Source: Amaricoccus sp047275745 (GTDB taxonomy: Bacteria; Pseudomonadota; Alphaproteobacteria; Rhodobacterales; Rhodobacteraceae). From it: a stretch of 64,000 bases of DNA. The translations under genes were made by a program, and so were the position numbers. Numbering within the stretch: the stretch's first letter is position 1; every line of letters begins with the position of its first letter. Location: assembly GCF_047275745.1 (NCBI RefSeq), contig NZ_JBKQWU010000001.1, positions 248,001 through 312,000 of the forward strand, read 5' to 3'. Below are positions 1 through 8,492 of this stretch, in pieces. The notes beneath the pieces were generated by a model. That model was not told where the DNA came from. It made no database searches and saw only the letters and a program-made list of their open reading frames with translations.

Positions 1-27
1 CCCCTTCGCCCGGCATCTGGGGCCCGC

Positions 28-112
28 GCGGGCGTGGCGGAACTGGTAGACGCAGCTGGTTTAGGTCCAGCCGGTGAGAGCCTTGGGGGTTCGAGTCCCT
101 CCGCCCGCACCA
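28..112 (+). tRNA. tRNA-Leu (anticodon UAG), CCA encoded
   Basis: An 85-nt cloverleaf can be folded. The 7-bp acceptor stem pairs 28-34 (GCGGGCG) with 102-108 (CGCCCGC). The discriminator A is followed by an encoded CCA at 110-112. The anticodon stem GCTGG/CCAGC encloses the loop TTTAGGT, giving anticodon TAG, and GGTTCGAGTCC is a standard T arm. The long variable arm (class II) fits leucine. It should read CUA and, by wobble, other CUN codons. Confidence 0.96.
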
Positions 113-126
113 GATCGCCCTCGAAC

Positions 127-165
127 CTTCCCGCCGCGGGAAGCGTTTCCGCGCTCGCGGAAGCG
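127..165 (+). terminator. Two adjacent hairpins behind tRNA-Leu
   Basis: Two back-to-back inverted repeats lie just after the tRNA. The first is CTTCCCG (127-133) with CGGGAAG (137-143). The second is 144-153 with 156-165, ten pairs including one G-T. No T-run follows, so a classic Rho-independent terminator is not shown. They may end or process the tRNA transcript. The rest of 113-357 shows nothing else recognisable. Confidence 0.35.
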
Positions 166-357
166 ATCCCCATGCATGCACGCTCGCCGAAAACGGTCCC
201 GGTGCCGTGCAACCCGCGGGCTGACCGAACCGGTCCCTCGGCGCCCGGACGCGTCGCCGGGGCGCGAATCCCCGGCGCCTCGCGTAGCCACCCCGGTCGC
301 AGGAGCGTAGGATGGGCTTGGGTCGGGCTGATCGACTCCGAGCGGGAGGGATGGACG

Positions 358-1203
358 ATGAGGCAGATGGCAATCACCCGCGATCTCGGCGCCCTTGTCG
401 CAGCCGGGGTCGCAGCCGGGGCCGGGGCCGCGGCGGAGATCGCGATCGGGGTCGCAGCCGGTATTTCCGCGCTCGCGCCCGGGCCAGCGCGCGCCCAGGA
501 CGCGGCCGCCCAGGCCAACAATCCGATCGCCGATACCCAGGCGGTGAGCTTCCAGAACCTCTACGCCGGCGAGTTGACCGGGATCAATCGCGACGCGAAC
601 CAGTTCTACTTCCGCTACGCGCTGCCGTTCCGGGCGGTGGGCGCCCAGTGGCTGATGCGCGCGACCCTGCCGGTCAACAGCTTCCCCGACGCGGGTGGCG
701 GGACCACGACCGGGATCGGCGATCTGAACATCCTCGCGGCCTATACCTTCGACACCGGCAACCCCGCGGTGAGCTTCGGCATCGGGCCGCAGTTCACGCT
801 GCCGACGGCGAGCGACGACGCGGTCGGCGCCGAGAAGTGGCAGGCCGGTCTCGCGAACGTGCTCTTCAACGCGACGGACCCGACCTTCCAGTGGGGCTAT
901 CTGCTGACATGGCAGGCGAGTTTCGCCGGCGACGACGACCGCGACTACGTGAGCCTCGGCGCCTTCCAGCCGTTCCTCTTCTACCAGCTCGGCCAGGGCT
1001 GGTACCTGCGCTCGACCGGCGTCTGGACCTACAATTTCGCCAGCGACGCCTATTCCATCCCGGTCGGCCTCGGCCTCGGGAAGGTCGTCAAGACCGAGCG
1101 CGCGGTGGTGAACGCCTTCGTCGAGCCGCAGTATTCGGTCGCGACCCATGGCGACGGGCAGCCGGAATGGGGTGCCTTCGCCGGGCTGAACTTCCAGTTC
1201 TGA
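358..1203 (+). CDS. Putative outer-membrane beta-barrel protein (phenol MetA-like / transporter family)
   Basis: A 281-residue protein with an Ala/Gly-rich signal sequence ending near the PARAQD motif (about residue 45). After it comes a series of alternating amphipathic strands rich in aromatics and glycine, and a C-terminal Phe (ending LNFQF), the usual outer-membrane insertion signature. The pattern (FYFRYALPF, TTTGIGDLNILAAYTF, GPQFTLPTA) matches proteins often annotated as 'neuromedin U' or 'MetA-pathway of phenol degradation' porin-like proteins. The ATG at 358 is chosen because GGGAGGG lies 7 nt upstream; an in-frame start at 34 would overlap the tRNA. Substrate unknown. It converges with the DUF1850 gene 30 bp downstream, so it probably has its own promoter. 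Confidence 0.8.
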   Translation: MRQMAITRDLGALVAAGVAAGAGAAAEIAIGVAAGISALAPGPARAQDAAAQANNPIADTQAVSFQNLYAGELTGINRDANQFYFRYALPFRAVGAQWLMRATLPVNSFPDAGGGTTTGIGDLNILAAYTFDTGNPAVSFGIGPQFTLPTASDDAVGAEKWQAGLANVLFNATDPTFQWGYLLTWQASFAGDDDRDYVSLGAFQPFLFYQLGQGWYLRSTGVWTYNFASDAYSIPVGLGLGKVVKTERAVVNAFVEPQYSVATHGDGQPEWGAFAGLNFQF

Positions 1204-1233
1204 CCCCCGCCCCCGCCGCACCTCGATCCCCCC

Positions 1234-1593
1234 TCAGTCGCAGGGGGAGAGCGTGACCGGCGGTCCCGGCTCCGAGGCGAGATCGCGGCATTCACCCGCC
1301 GCGCAGAGGGTCCAGCCGCCGCCCGTCGCGCCCGAGGCGGCGAGCACGAGGTCTTGCCGGGGTGGCAGGACGGGGCGGTAGCTCCAGCCGCCTTCGACCG
1401 GCCGCGCGCCCTCCGGCGGCTCCATCCCCGCGCCCGAGCCACGCACGCGCGCCTCGACGATCTCGAGCCCGGCCGGCGTCACCTCCCAGCGCTCCCACCA
1501 TAGGGTCCGCTCGACCGAATGGGTCCAGGCGAGCGTGAACCCCGTCGCCGCGATCCGGATGAGACCAGCCGCGGTCGCGACGCAGAGGCTCAC
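1234..1593 (-). CDS. DUF1850 domain-containing protein (TRAP-associated)
   Basis: A 119-residue protein with the DUF1850 hallmark near its start (FTLAWTHSVE), followed by tryptophan-rich strands. Families of this kind are found almost only beside fused TAXI-type TRAP permeases. Here it directly follows one: a GTG start at 1593 overlaps the permease stop codon (GTGA). A GTG further upstream (1617) is in frame, but the overlapping start gives the usual MSLC N-terminus. The biochemical role is not established. The context implies a small accessory subunit or periplasmic helper of the TRAP transporter, translated by coupling to it. Confidence 0.85.
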   Translation of the reverse strand: MSLCVATAAGLIRIAATGFTLAWTHSVERTLWWERWEVTPAGLEIVEARVRGSGAGMEPPEGARPVEGGWSYRPVLPPRQDLVLAASGATGGGWTLCAAGECRDLASEPGPPVTLSPCD

Positions 1594-3662
1594 GCGACCC
1601 GCCTGCCCCGCCACCACTGCGCGCCGATGACGAGCGCGGCGAGGCCGAAGCCGACCTCGTCCGTCAACGGCAGCGCGACGATGAGACTGCCGGCGGCGCA
1701 GGCGGCCAGGAGCCGCTCCCAGACCGACATGCGCCCGATGAGAAACCCGACCACGGCGGCGCCCCAGAGACCCATCCCGAGGCAGGCCTTCAGCACGACG
1801 TAGACGACCTCGACCGGGTACCCCACCGCCGCGGCGATCGCCCCGCCGTCCTGCAGCATCAGCGCGGGGGTGAAGACGGCCATGAAGGGCACGATGAACC
1901 CTGCCACCGCCAGTTTCGACGCCTGCATCGCGATCCGCATGCCGGAAGTCTTCGCGATCGGCGCGGCCGCGAATGCCGCCAGCGCCACGGGCGGCGTCAG
2001 ATCGGCCATGATGCCGAAATAGAAGACGAACATGTGGCTGACGAGCAGCGGCACGTCGAGGGCGAGCAGCGCGGGACCGGCGATCGAGGAGGTTATGATG
2101 TAGTTCGGGATCGTCGGAATCCCCATGCCGAGCACGAGGCAGGTCACCATCGTCAGCAGGAGCGACAGGAAGAGATGCGTCTCGCCGATGGCGATGATGG
2201 CGCCGATGAAGGTCGAGGCGATGCCGGTCAGGGTCAGCGTGCCGATGACGACGCCGACGATCGCGCAGGCGATGCCGACGGGCAGCGCGTTCTTCGCCCC
2301 TTCCGCCAGCGCGTCGACGCAGAGCCGAAGCGTCTCGCGGCCGCCCCGGATCAGCGCGCAGCCGAGGACGAGCCCGGCTATCACCAGTGCGAGAAGCTCG
2401 ACGCCCCAGCGCAGGAAACTCGCCGCCGCGAGCCCGATCGCGATCCAGAACACGATACGGAACGCCATCGGCCCGATCATGGCGGCGAGCGGCATCCCGA
2501 GGATCAGCACCACCGTGAGCGCGAGACCCATCGTGCCGGCGAAGATCGGCGTGTAGCCCGCGAAGAGCAGGTAGACGAGCGTCGCGAGCGGCAGCACCAG
2601 CGGCCAGTGCCGGCGGATCGGGTCCCAGGGGTTCGGCAGTTCCGACTTCGGCAGGCCGCGCAGGCCGAACTTGCCCGACTCGAGATGGACCATCCAGAAA
2701 CAGGCACCGAAATAGAGCGCCGCCGGGATGAGCGCCGCCTTGACGATATCGGCATAGGGCAGGTCCAGCGTCTCGGCCATGATGAAGGCGACCGCGCCCA
2801 TCACCGGCGGCATGATCTGCCCGCCCATCGACGAGGTCGCCTCGACGCCACCGGCGAATTCCGAGCGGAAGCCGAAACGCTTCATCAGCGGAATGGTGAA
2901 CTGCCCGCTCGCCACCACATTGGCGACGCCCGAGCCCGAGATCGTCCCCATGAGCGCGGAGGAGAGCACACAGACCTGCGCCGGCCCGCCCCGCCAGCTT
3001 CCGACCAGCCCGAGCGCGAAGTCGTTGAAGAGCGCGATCATCCCCGCCCGCTCGAGAAAGGAGGCGAAGAGCACGAAGATGAAGATATAGGAGGCCGAGA
3101 CATAGATGGGCGTGCCGTAGATCCCCTCGGTGCCGAAGGCGAAGGTATCGACGAGCTGGTCGAGCCCGTAGCCCCGGTGGATGAAGGGCGGCGGAAAGTG
3201 GTTGCCGAAGAGGGCGTAGACGAGGAAGACGCCGGAGATGATCGCGAGCGGCCAGCCGAGTAGCCGCCGCGCCGCTTCGAAGACCAGGACGATCAGTGTT
3301 GCGCCGACCGCCATGTCGATCGGGGTCAGGAAGCCGCTCCGATGGATCAGATCGGCGTAGAACACCCAGTTGTAGATCCCGGTTCCAAACCCGAGCAGCC
3401 CGAGGAGCCAGAAGAGCGCGCGGCCCGCCGAGGTGCGCGCCCGGAGGTTGCCGATCAGCCCGAAGCCGAGCAGGAGCAGGAAGCCCACATGCATCGCGCG
3501 CACCACCTGGCTCGGCAGCGCGCCGAAGGCGGCGACCCAGATCTGGAAGGCCGCGAAGACGAGGGCGATCCCGAAGGCGGCCTGGCCGGCCCGGCCCTCG
3601 CCCCAGCCGGGCGGCAGACCGTCGCCCGGCGGTTCCTCCACTGGCGTGGAGGTCGTCGTCAT
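1590..3662 (-). CDS. TRAP transporter, fused 4TM/12TM permease (TAXI type)
   Basis: A 690-residue, highly hydrophobic protein fusing the DctQ-like small subunit (N-terminal ~150 residues, about four membrane segments) to the DctM-like large subunit (about twelve). The conserved DctM features GSGVANVVASGQFTIPLMKR and SSMGGQIMPPVMGAVAF are present, as is GMGIPTIPNYI near the C-terminal half. It uses an ion gradient to import a solute delivered by the TAXI binding protein encoded 34 bp upstream. The ATG at 3662 (MTTTSTPVEEP) is preferred over a longer reading frame that would run into that gene. TAXI systems often carry C4-dicarboxylates, glutamate or other organic acids; the substrate here cannot be read from sequence. 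Confidence 0.93.
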   Translation of the reverse strand: MTTTSTPVEEPPGDGLPPGWGEGRAGQAAFGIALVFAAFQIWVAAFGALPSQVVRAMHVGFLLLLGFGLIGNLRARTSAGRALFWLLGLLGFGTGIYNWVFYADLIHRSGFLTPIDMAVGATLIVLVFEAARRLLGWPLAIISGVFLVYALFGNHFPPPFIHRGYGLDQLVDTFAFGTEGIYGTPIYVSASYIFIFVLFASFLERAGMIALFNDFALGLVGSWRGGPAQVCVLSSALMGTISGSGVANVVASGQFTIPLMKRFGFRSEFAGGVEATSSMGGQIMPPVMGAVAFIMAETLDLPYADIVKAALIPAALYFGACFWMVHLESGKFGLRGLPKSELPNPWDPIRRHWPLVLPLATLVYLLFAGYTPIFAGTMGLALTVVLILGMPLAAMIGPMAFRIVFWIAIGLAAASFLRWGVELLALVIAGLVLGCALIRGGRETLRLCVDALAEGAKNALPVGIACAIVGVVIGTLTLTGIASTFIGAIIAIGETHLFLSLLLTMVTCLVLGMGIPTIPNYIITSSIAGPALLALDVPLLVSHMFVFYFGIMADLTPPVALAAFAAAPIAKTSGMRIAMQASKLAVAGFIVPFMAVFTPALMLQDGGAIAAAVGYPVEVVYVVLKACLGMGLWGAAVVGFLIGRMSVWERLLAACAAGSLIVALPLTDEVGFGLAALVIGAQWWRGRRVA

Positions 3663-3696
3663 CGCGCGTCCCTCATCGGTCAGCCGCTCGCCCCGG

Positions 3697-4647
3697 TCAC
3701 TCGGCCAGCCCCGCCTCACGATAGTAGCGCTCGGCCCCCGGATGCAGCGGCACCGGCATGCCTTCGAGCGCCTTCGCCGGATCAATCGCCCGCGCGGCGG
3801 CATGGGCGGAGACGAGACGGTCGAGGTTATCGAACAGGGTCTTGGTCATCTGATAGGCGAGTTCCTCGGAAACGCCGTCGTGGCTCACGAGGAAGTTGCC
3901 CACCGCCGCGGTCGCCACATCCTCGGTCTGGCCGTCATAGGTGCCGGCCGGGATCGTCGCCGCGAGGAAGGGCGCGCCGATCTTCCCGACGATCTCGGGC
4001 GAGACCGCGACCACATTGATGGGCACCGAGGTGGCGAGGTCGCGAATCGAGGCGACGCCGAGCCCCGCGGATTGCAGCGTGGCGTCGAGCTGGCGGTTCT
4101 TGATGAGCTCGACCGATTCCGCGAAGGGCAGATACTCGACCCGCCCGAGATCCTCGTAGGAAAGGCCAGCGGCGGCGAAGATCGCCCGCGCATTCAGCTC
4201 CGTTCCCGAGGCGGGCGCGCCGACCGAGACGCTCTTGCCCTTCAGATCCTCGAGCGAGGTCACGCCGCTCTCCTGCGAGGCGACGATCTGGATGAAGTTC
4301 GGATAGATCGCGGCGATGCCGCGGAGCTTGTCGAGCGGGCCACGAAAGCCTGCCTCCTCATTGCCTTCGACGGCGGCCTTCACGCTGTCGCCGAGCGAGA
4401 AGGCGATCTCGCCGCGCCCCTGCTGCAACAGGTTCAGGTTCTCGACCGAAGCCTTGGTCGCCTGCACCTGCGTCCGCGCGTCGGGGATGGCCTCGGCGTA
4501 GATCTCGGAGAGCGCCACGCCGAGCGGATAATAGACGCCCGAGGTGCCGCCCGTCAGGACGTTGACGAATTCCTGCGCGCGCGTCTCGGCCGTGCCGAGG
4601 CCGAGCATGAGCGCGCCGATCGCGAATGCCTTTTGAAGACCAATCAT
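3697..4647 (-). CDS. TAXI family TRAP transporter solute-binding protein
   Basis: A 316-residue periplasmic binding protein. A signal peptide (MIGLQKAFAIGALMLGLGTA) is cleaved near TRAQE, and the mature start FVNVLTGGTSGVYYPLG is the classic TAXI/YnhG opening. The motif SLEDLKGKSVSVGAPASGTE, which forms part of the ligand pocket, is conserved. GGGGAGGAA lies just upstream of the ATG. It captures a solute, probably an organic acid, for the fused permease downstream. It lies 87 bp after the response regulator on the same strand, so the two-component genes may be co-transcribed with the transporter. Confidence 0.93.
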   Translation of the reverse strand: MIGLQKAFAIGALMLGLGTAETRAQEFVNVLTGGTSGVYYPLGVALSEIYAEAIPDARTQVQATKASVENLNLLQQGRGEIAFSLGDSVKAAVEGNEEAGFRGPLDKLRGIAAIYPNFIQIVASQESGVTSLEDLKGKSVSVGAPASGTELNARAIFAAAGLSYEDLGRVEYLPFAESVELIKNRQLDATLQSAGLGVASIRDLATSVPINVVAVSPEIVGKIGAPFLAATIPAGTYDGQTEDVATAAVGNFLVSHDGVSEELAYQMTKTLFDNLDRLVSAHAAARAIDPAKALEGMPVPLHPGAERYYREAGLAE

Positions 4648-4734
4648 CCGTTCCTCCCCATCGTCGGCGGAAACCGGCTCCGCCGGCGGACAGTCTTAAG
4701 GGCGTCGCGGCTTTTTCCAACCCGCCATGGCGCC

Positions 4735-5370
4735 TCAGTCGCGCCCGAAATGGGCCGCGGCCTTGATCACCAGTTCCGGCAGCGAATTCGCCCCGAGCTT
4801 GGCGCGCAGGCTGTGGCCGATGTTGATCACGGTCTTGTAGCTCAGCCGCGACATCTCGGCGATCTCCCGGTAGGACTTGCCGGCCGCGATCCGCGCGAGG
4901 ATCTCGGTCTCGCGCGGGGTCAGGCGCGGCGCGTCGCCCGCGGCCTCCTCGGGCGCGTCGAGGAAGGCGAGCCGCGTCGCGATCTCGGGCGCGAGATAGC
5001 GCCCCCCACCGAGAACGGTGCGGAACGCCTCCTGGATCTCCTCGGTCGGCGCATCCTTGTTCACATAGCCGTTCGCCCCCGCCCGGAGCGCCGCCCGGAT
5101 GATGACCGGGCTCCGGTGCATCGAGAAGACGAGGATCGGCAGCCGCTCGTCCATCTCGCGGAAGCGCGCGATCAGCGCCGTCCCGGCGAGCCGGTCCTCG
5201 CCGAAGGAGAGGTCCGCGACCAGCATGTCGGGCGGCGCCGCGTCGCTGAGATCAAGCGCCGCCTCCGGCGAGGATGCGAAGAGCGTCTCGCAGCCCGCGA
5301 CGACGCGCGCGATCCGCGACCAGCCCTCGGCCACCACCGGATGATCATCGACGACGAGAACCTTCGTCAT
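4735..5370 (-). CDS. NarL/FixJ (LuxR)-type response regulator
   Basis: A 211-residue protein. The receiver domain occupies roughly residues 1-120, with acidic pocket D8/D9, phospho-acceptor D53 (LVADL) and the conserved Lys in NKDAP. A LuxR-type helix-turn-helix follows (about 145-205: LTPRETEILARIAAGKSYRE). The ATG at 5370 overlaps the kinase stop codon (ATGA), marking an operonic kinase-regulator pair. A longer in-frame start would lie inside the kinase gene. It probably controls the TAXI-TRAP genes directly downstream. It is the only DNA-binding regulator encoded in the window. Confidence 0.93.
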   Translation of the reverse strand: MTKVLVVDDHPVVAEGWSRIARVVAGCETLFASSPEAALDLSDAAPPDMLVADLSFGEDRLAGTALIARFREMDERLPILVFSMHRSPVIIRAALRAGANGYVNKDAPTEEIQEAFRTVLGGGRYLAPEIATRLAFLDAPEEAAGDAPRLTPRETEILARIAAGKSYREIAEMSRLSYKTVINIGHSLRAKLGANSLPELVIKAAAHFGRD

Positions 5371-6866
5371 GCGGCGCTCATCACGTCGAATTCCGCGTCC
5401 GCGAGCGGCAGCGACAGGCGGGTCCGCGTCCATCCGTCCCCCCGTTCGGGCCGCCGGTACTCGCCACCGAGCGCGCGGGCGCGGTCGAGAATGCCCGCCT
5501 GGCCATAGCTCGGGGCCGCTCCGGCGGCCGGCCCCCGCCCGTCGTCACGGAGTTCGATCTCGACCCAGCGCGCGCCGTCCGGCCGCCGTTCCACCGCCGC
5601 CGCGACCGTGATCGCGCTCGCCCCGCCATGCCGCACGGCGTTCAGCGCGCTTTCCTGTGCGAAGCGCAGGATCGCGAGGCCGGCTGTCTCGCCGCAGGCG
5701 GCATGGGCGCCTGACCCGAGCTCCAGCCGCACCATGGTCTCGGGCGCGACCTCGGCGAAGCCGGCGGCGAAATCGGCGAGCAGATCGGCGAGCGACGCGT
5801 CCGCCTCGATCATCGGACGCAGCCGGTAGATCACGCCGCGCACCATCCCCCGAAGCGCCTCGGCATGCGCCGCCACCGCGTCGAGTTCACCGAGCAGGTC
5901 GCCGTTCTCCCCGCCTCCCACCGCGCCTCCCACCGCGCCTCCCACCGCGCCCCCCGCGGCGACCTCTCCGCTCCGGCGCGCGATGCTCCGCGCCTCGGAG
6001 ACCGCCGTGCGCAGCGCGAATAGGAGCGGGCCGAGCCCGTCGTGCAGATCGCTCGCGACCTGACGGCGCTCGGAATCCGAGAGCGTCATCAGCCGCTGCT
6101 GCAACAGCCGGTTCTCCGCCTCCCGCGCGTCGAGATCCGATGCGAGCGCGCCGATGCCGTCCGCGAGATCGTCGAGTTCGGCGATCCCGCGCGGCGGCGG
6201 CGCCGCGGAGAAATCGCCGGCCCGGATCGCGCGCAGCACGCGGTCGCAGGCCCGCAACCGGCGATGCACGAGATGTAGGACGAGGAAGGTCGCGAGCGAT
6301 GCGACCGCGCAGACGCCGAGGATGACGCCGAGAACCGCGCTCAGATCGCGCCAGATCTCCGCCGCCTCGTCGCGGTAGTCAGTCGAGAGCACGACCGCGC
6401 CGAGCCCGTCCGGATAGCGGCCTATCGGCGCCAGCGCCTCGCGCGGCTCGCCCGCGACCAGCTTCAGGAACCACTCCGGCGGCGCCTCAGAGGCTTCGGG
6501 CGCCGGTCCCCGCGGGCTGAGCAGATGACCGTCCACGCCCCGGACCTCCGCGCGGACATGGCGCATGACATTGATCTGGCGCGAGAAGCTCAGCGCCTCT
6601 TCCATCGGCCGCGGCCCGACCGCGAGGCGCCCGCGGAATTCGTCGAGATAGGCGTCGGCGAGCGCGAAGGCGGTGTTGACCTCATCCCGCGTCGCATTGC
6701 GCGCGTTGAGTAGCAGGATGCCGGTGACGACCGCGGAGAGCCCCAGGCTCAGGCAGAGCAGGAAGACCAGTCCGAGACGGCGGAGCGAGATCGACCACCC
6801 GCCCGCCCGCGCGATTTCGCGAGGTTCCGTGCGGTCGCCCCCCTGGCCGGATCCCCGGTGTCGCAT
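5367..6866 (-). CDS. Membrane sensor histidine kinase, NarX/DesK (HisKA_3) class
   Basis: A 499-residue kinase. TM1 spans about 31-53, a periplasmic sensor loop about 54-174, TM2 about 175-199, then a HAMP-like linker. The HisKA_3 box SDLHDGLGP places the phospho-accepting His at about 275. The N box (ALNAVRHGG) and G box (DDGRG) of a HATPase_c domain are intact. Between H box and N box there is an odd low-complexity insert of three AVGG repeats, encoded by a 12-bp tandem repeat. The ATG at 6866 has GGGAGG 7 nt upstream. It is partner of the overlapping LuxR-type regulator; the signal is unknown, but the transporter downstream suggests a small organic ligand. The 258-bp gap to the divergent gene upstream shows no clear promoter or RNA motif. 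Confidence 0.9.
   Translation of the reverse strand: MRHRGSGQGGDRTEPREIARAGGWSISLRRLGLVFLLCLSLGLSAVVTGILLLNARNATRDEVNTAFALADAYLDEFRGRLAVGPRPMEEALSFSRQINVMRHVRAEVRGVDGHLLSPRGPAPEASEAPPEWFLKLVAGEPREALAPIGRYPDGLGAVVLSTDYRDEAAEIWRDLSAVLGVILGVCAVASLATFLVLHLVHRRLRACDRVLRAIRAGDFSAAPPPRGIAELDDLADGIGALASDLDAREAENRLLQQRLMTLSDSERRQVASDLHDGLGPLLFALRTAVSEARSIARRSGEVAAGGAVGGAVGGAVGGGENGDLLGELDAVAAHAEALRGMVRGVIYRLRPMIEADASLADLLADFAAGFAEVAPETMVRLELGSGAHAACGETAGLAILRFAQESALNAVRHGGASAITVAAAVERRPDGARWVEIELRDDGRGPAAGAAPSYGQAGILDRARALGGEYRRPERGDGWTRTRLSLPLADAEFDVMSAA
5917..5952. repeat. 12-bp tandem repeat x3 inside the histidine kinase gene
   Basis: The unit cccaccgcgcct occurs at 5917-5928 and 5929-5940, and again at 5941-5952 with its last base changed to c. 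It is in frame and encodes repeated Gly-Ala-Val-Gly. Unit gain or loss would preserve the frame and lengthen or shorten the linker between the H and N boxes. Confidence 0.9.
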
Positions 6867-7124
6867 GCATGGTCCTCCCGCCCCTGGTCCTCCGCTGGAC
6901 GGAGCCCGGTCCGGCATCTTGCGCAACCCGCCCGCGGCTTGGCAATGGTGCGAAGGGATAGAGGGACCCGCGGCGGCATGCCGCGCGCCACGCCCGCCGT
7001 CGGGGCGCATGCCTTGCCTTCGGGCCGGCCACGCCGCACTCTGAGCGCGGCATTTCGGGAACGGCGGGCAATTCCGCGCCGCGCTCCCCGAGGGGCGGCG
7101 AGCGGGCGGCCAGGAGGTTTAGGG

Positions 7125-8102
7125 ATGAACAAGCAGATGCGCGCCCCGGTCCCCGCCGGCATGCGGGCGATTCCCGCCGGCAGGTTCGTGATGGGGTCCG
7201 ACAGCCACTACCCCGAGGAGGCGCCGGCGCATCGTGTGCGGGTCGCCGCCTTCATGATGGACGAGACCGCCGTCACGAACCGCCAGTTCGCCGCCTTCGT
7301 CCAGGCGACGGGCCATGTGACCGTCGCCGAACGCGCCCTCGACCCCGCCGTCTATCCGGGCGCCAACCCGCGCGACCTCGTGCCCGGCAGCATGGTCTTC
7401 CACATGACCTCGGGCCCGGTCGACACGCGCGACTTCCGGAACTGGTGGTCCTGGGTCCCCGGCGCCTGCTGGCGCCATCCCGAGGGACCGGGCAGTTCGG
7501 TCAAGGGGCGCAAGGACCATCCCGTCGTGCATGTGGCCTATGAGGACGCGGAAGCCTATGCGACATGGGCCGGCAAGGCGCTGCCGACCGAGGCGGAATG
7601 GGAATACGCGGCCCGCGGCGGGCTCGAGGGCAAGGAATTCGCCTGGGGCGACGAACTCGCGCCCCGCGGACGCCATGTCGCGAACACTTGGCAGGGCGCC
7701 TTCCCGTGGCAGAACCTGCTCGAGGACGGCCACCCCGGCACCTGTCCGGTGAGGAGCTTCCCGGCGAACGGCTACGGGCTCTACGAGGTCTGCGGCAATG
7801 TCTGGGAATGGACGGCCGACTGGTACGGGGCGAAACACGCGCCGGCGAACGCGGAGAAGCCGTCCTGTTGCGCCGCCGACAACCCGCGCGGCCCCGCCAT
7901 GGTCGGCAGTTTCGATCCGGACCAGCCCAATGTCACGATCCCGCGCAAGGTCCTCAAGGGAGGCTCCTTCCTCTGCGCGCCCTCCTACTGCCGCCGCTAC
8001 CGGCCCGCGGCGCGCCATCCGCAGATGGTGGATACGGGCATGAGCCATCTGGGCTTTCGCTGCGTCATCCGGCCGGGAGGCCGGTCCGGGTCCCGGGCGT
8101 GA
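7125..8102 (+). CDS. Formylglycine-generating enzyme (SUMF1/FGE family)
   Basis: A 325-residue protein with the FGE-sulfatase fold signature: PAGRFVMGSDSHYPEEAPAH at the start, WEYAARGG and NVWEWTADWY in the middle, and LGFRCV at the end. The two active-site cysteines are C284 and C289 (FLCAPSYC), spaced as in copper-dependent aerobic FGEs, so it should oxidise the cysteine of a sulfatase CxPxR motif to formylglycine. CAGGAGG precedes the ATG by 7 nt. No sulfatase gene is visible in the window, so its client must be encoded elsewhere. It is divergent from the histidine kinase and convergent with a small lipoprotein gene. Confidence 0.92.
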   Translation: MNKQMRAPVPAGMRAIPAGRFVMGSDSHYPEEAPAHRVRVAAFMMDETAVTNRQFAAFVQATGHVTVAERALDPAVYPGANPRDLVPGSMVFHMTSGPVDTRDFRNWWSWVPGACWRHPEGPGSSVKGRKDHPVVHVAYEDAEAYATWAGKALPTEAEWEYAARGGLEGKEFAWGDELAPRGRHVANTWQGAFPWQNLLEDGHPGTCPVRSFPANGYGLYEVCGNVWEWTADWYGAKHAPANAEKPSCCAADNPRGPAMVGSFDPDQPNVTIPRKVLKGGSFLCAPSYCRRYRPAARHPQMVDTGMSHLGFRCVIRPGGRSGSRA

Positions 8103-8127
8103 GGCGCGTGAGACGCCACGGCGGCGC

Positions 8128-8418
8128 TCAGCTTCCCGTGTAGAGCACGCTCAGCACGGCGCCCGAGCTATCCGCCGAACAGGCCCAGGGCGCGTCGGCG
8201 CCGGCGACCTCGGCGCGCACCGAGGTTCCCTGCCGGGCGCGGACGACATCGATCGGGTTGACATCCGTCACCGGCCTGCCGACCCGCTCGGCGATGGCGA
8301 TCTGGCAGGTCGAGACCATGGGGCCCCGCGGCGGGCTGGCACACCCGGCCAGAAGGGCAGGTGCCAGGAGGAGCACCGCGAGGAAGCCCGCGGGCGCGGG
8401 TCGGATCGGTCCGGGCAT
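8128..8418 (-). CDS. Small predicted lipoprotein of unknown function
   Basis: A 96-residue protein. A hydrophobic signal ends in the lipobox LLAG-C, implying lipid anchoring after cleavage. The mature part is short and polar, with three further cysteine/serine-rich stretches (VSTCQIAIAERVG, WACSADSSG). A start four codons further upstream (8430) exists, but the ATG at 8418 has GGAGAG just ahead of it. The family is not recognised. It follows the aminotransferase gene on the same strand by 74 bp and could be co-transcribed. Confidence 0.65.
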   Translation of the reverse strand: MPGPIRPAPAGFLAVLLLAPALLAGCASPPRGPMVSTCQIAIAERVGRPVTDVNPIDVVRARQGTSVRAEVAGADAPWACSADSSGAVLSVLYTGS

Positions 8419-8492
8419 TCGACTCTCCATTCATGCGCCCGGAAATCTGTCCCCTGGCCCGCCCGGAGGCAAGCCGTGGCGACGCGCCCGCC

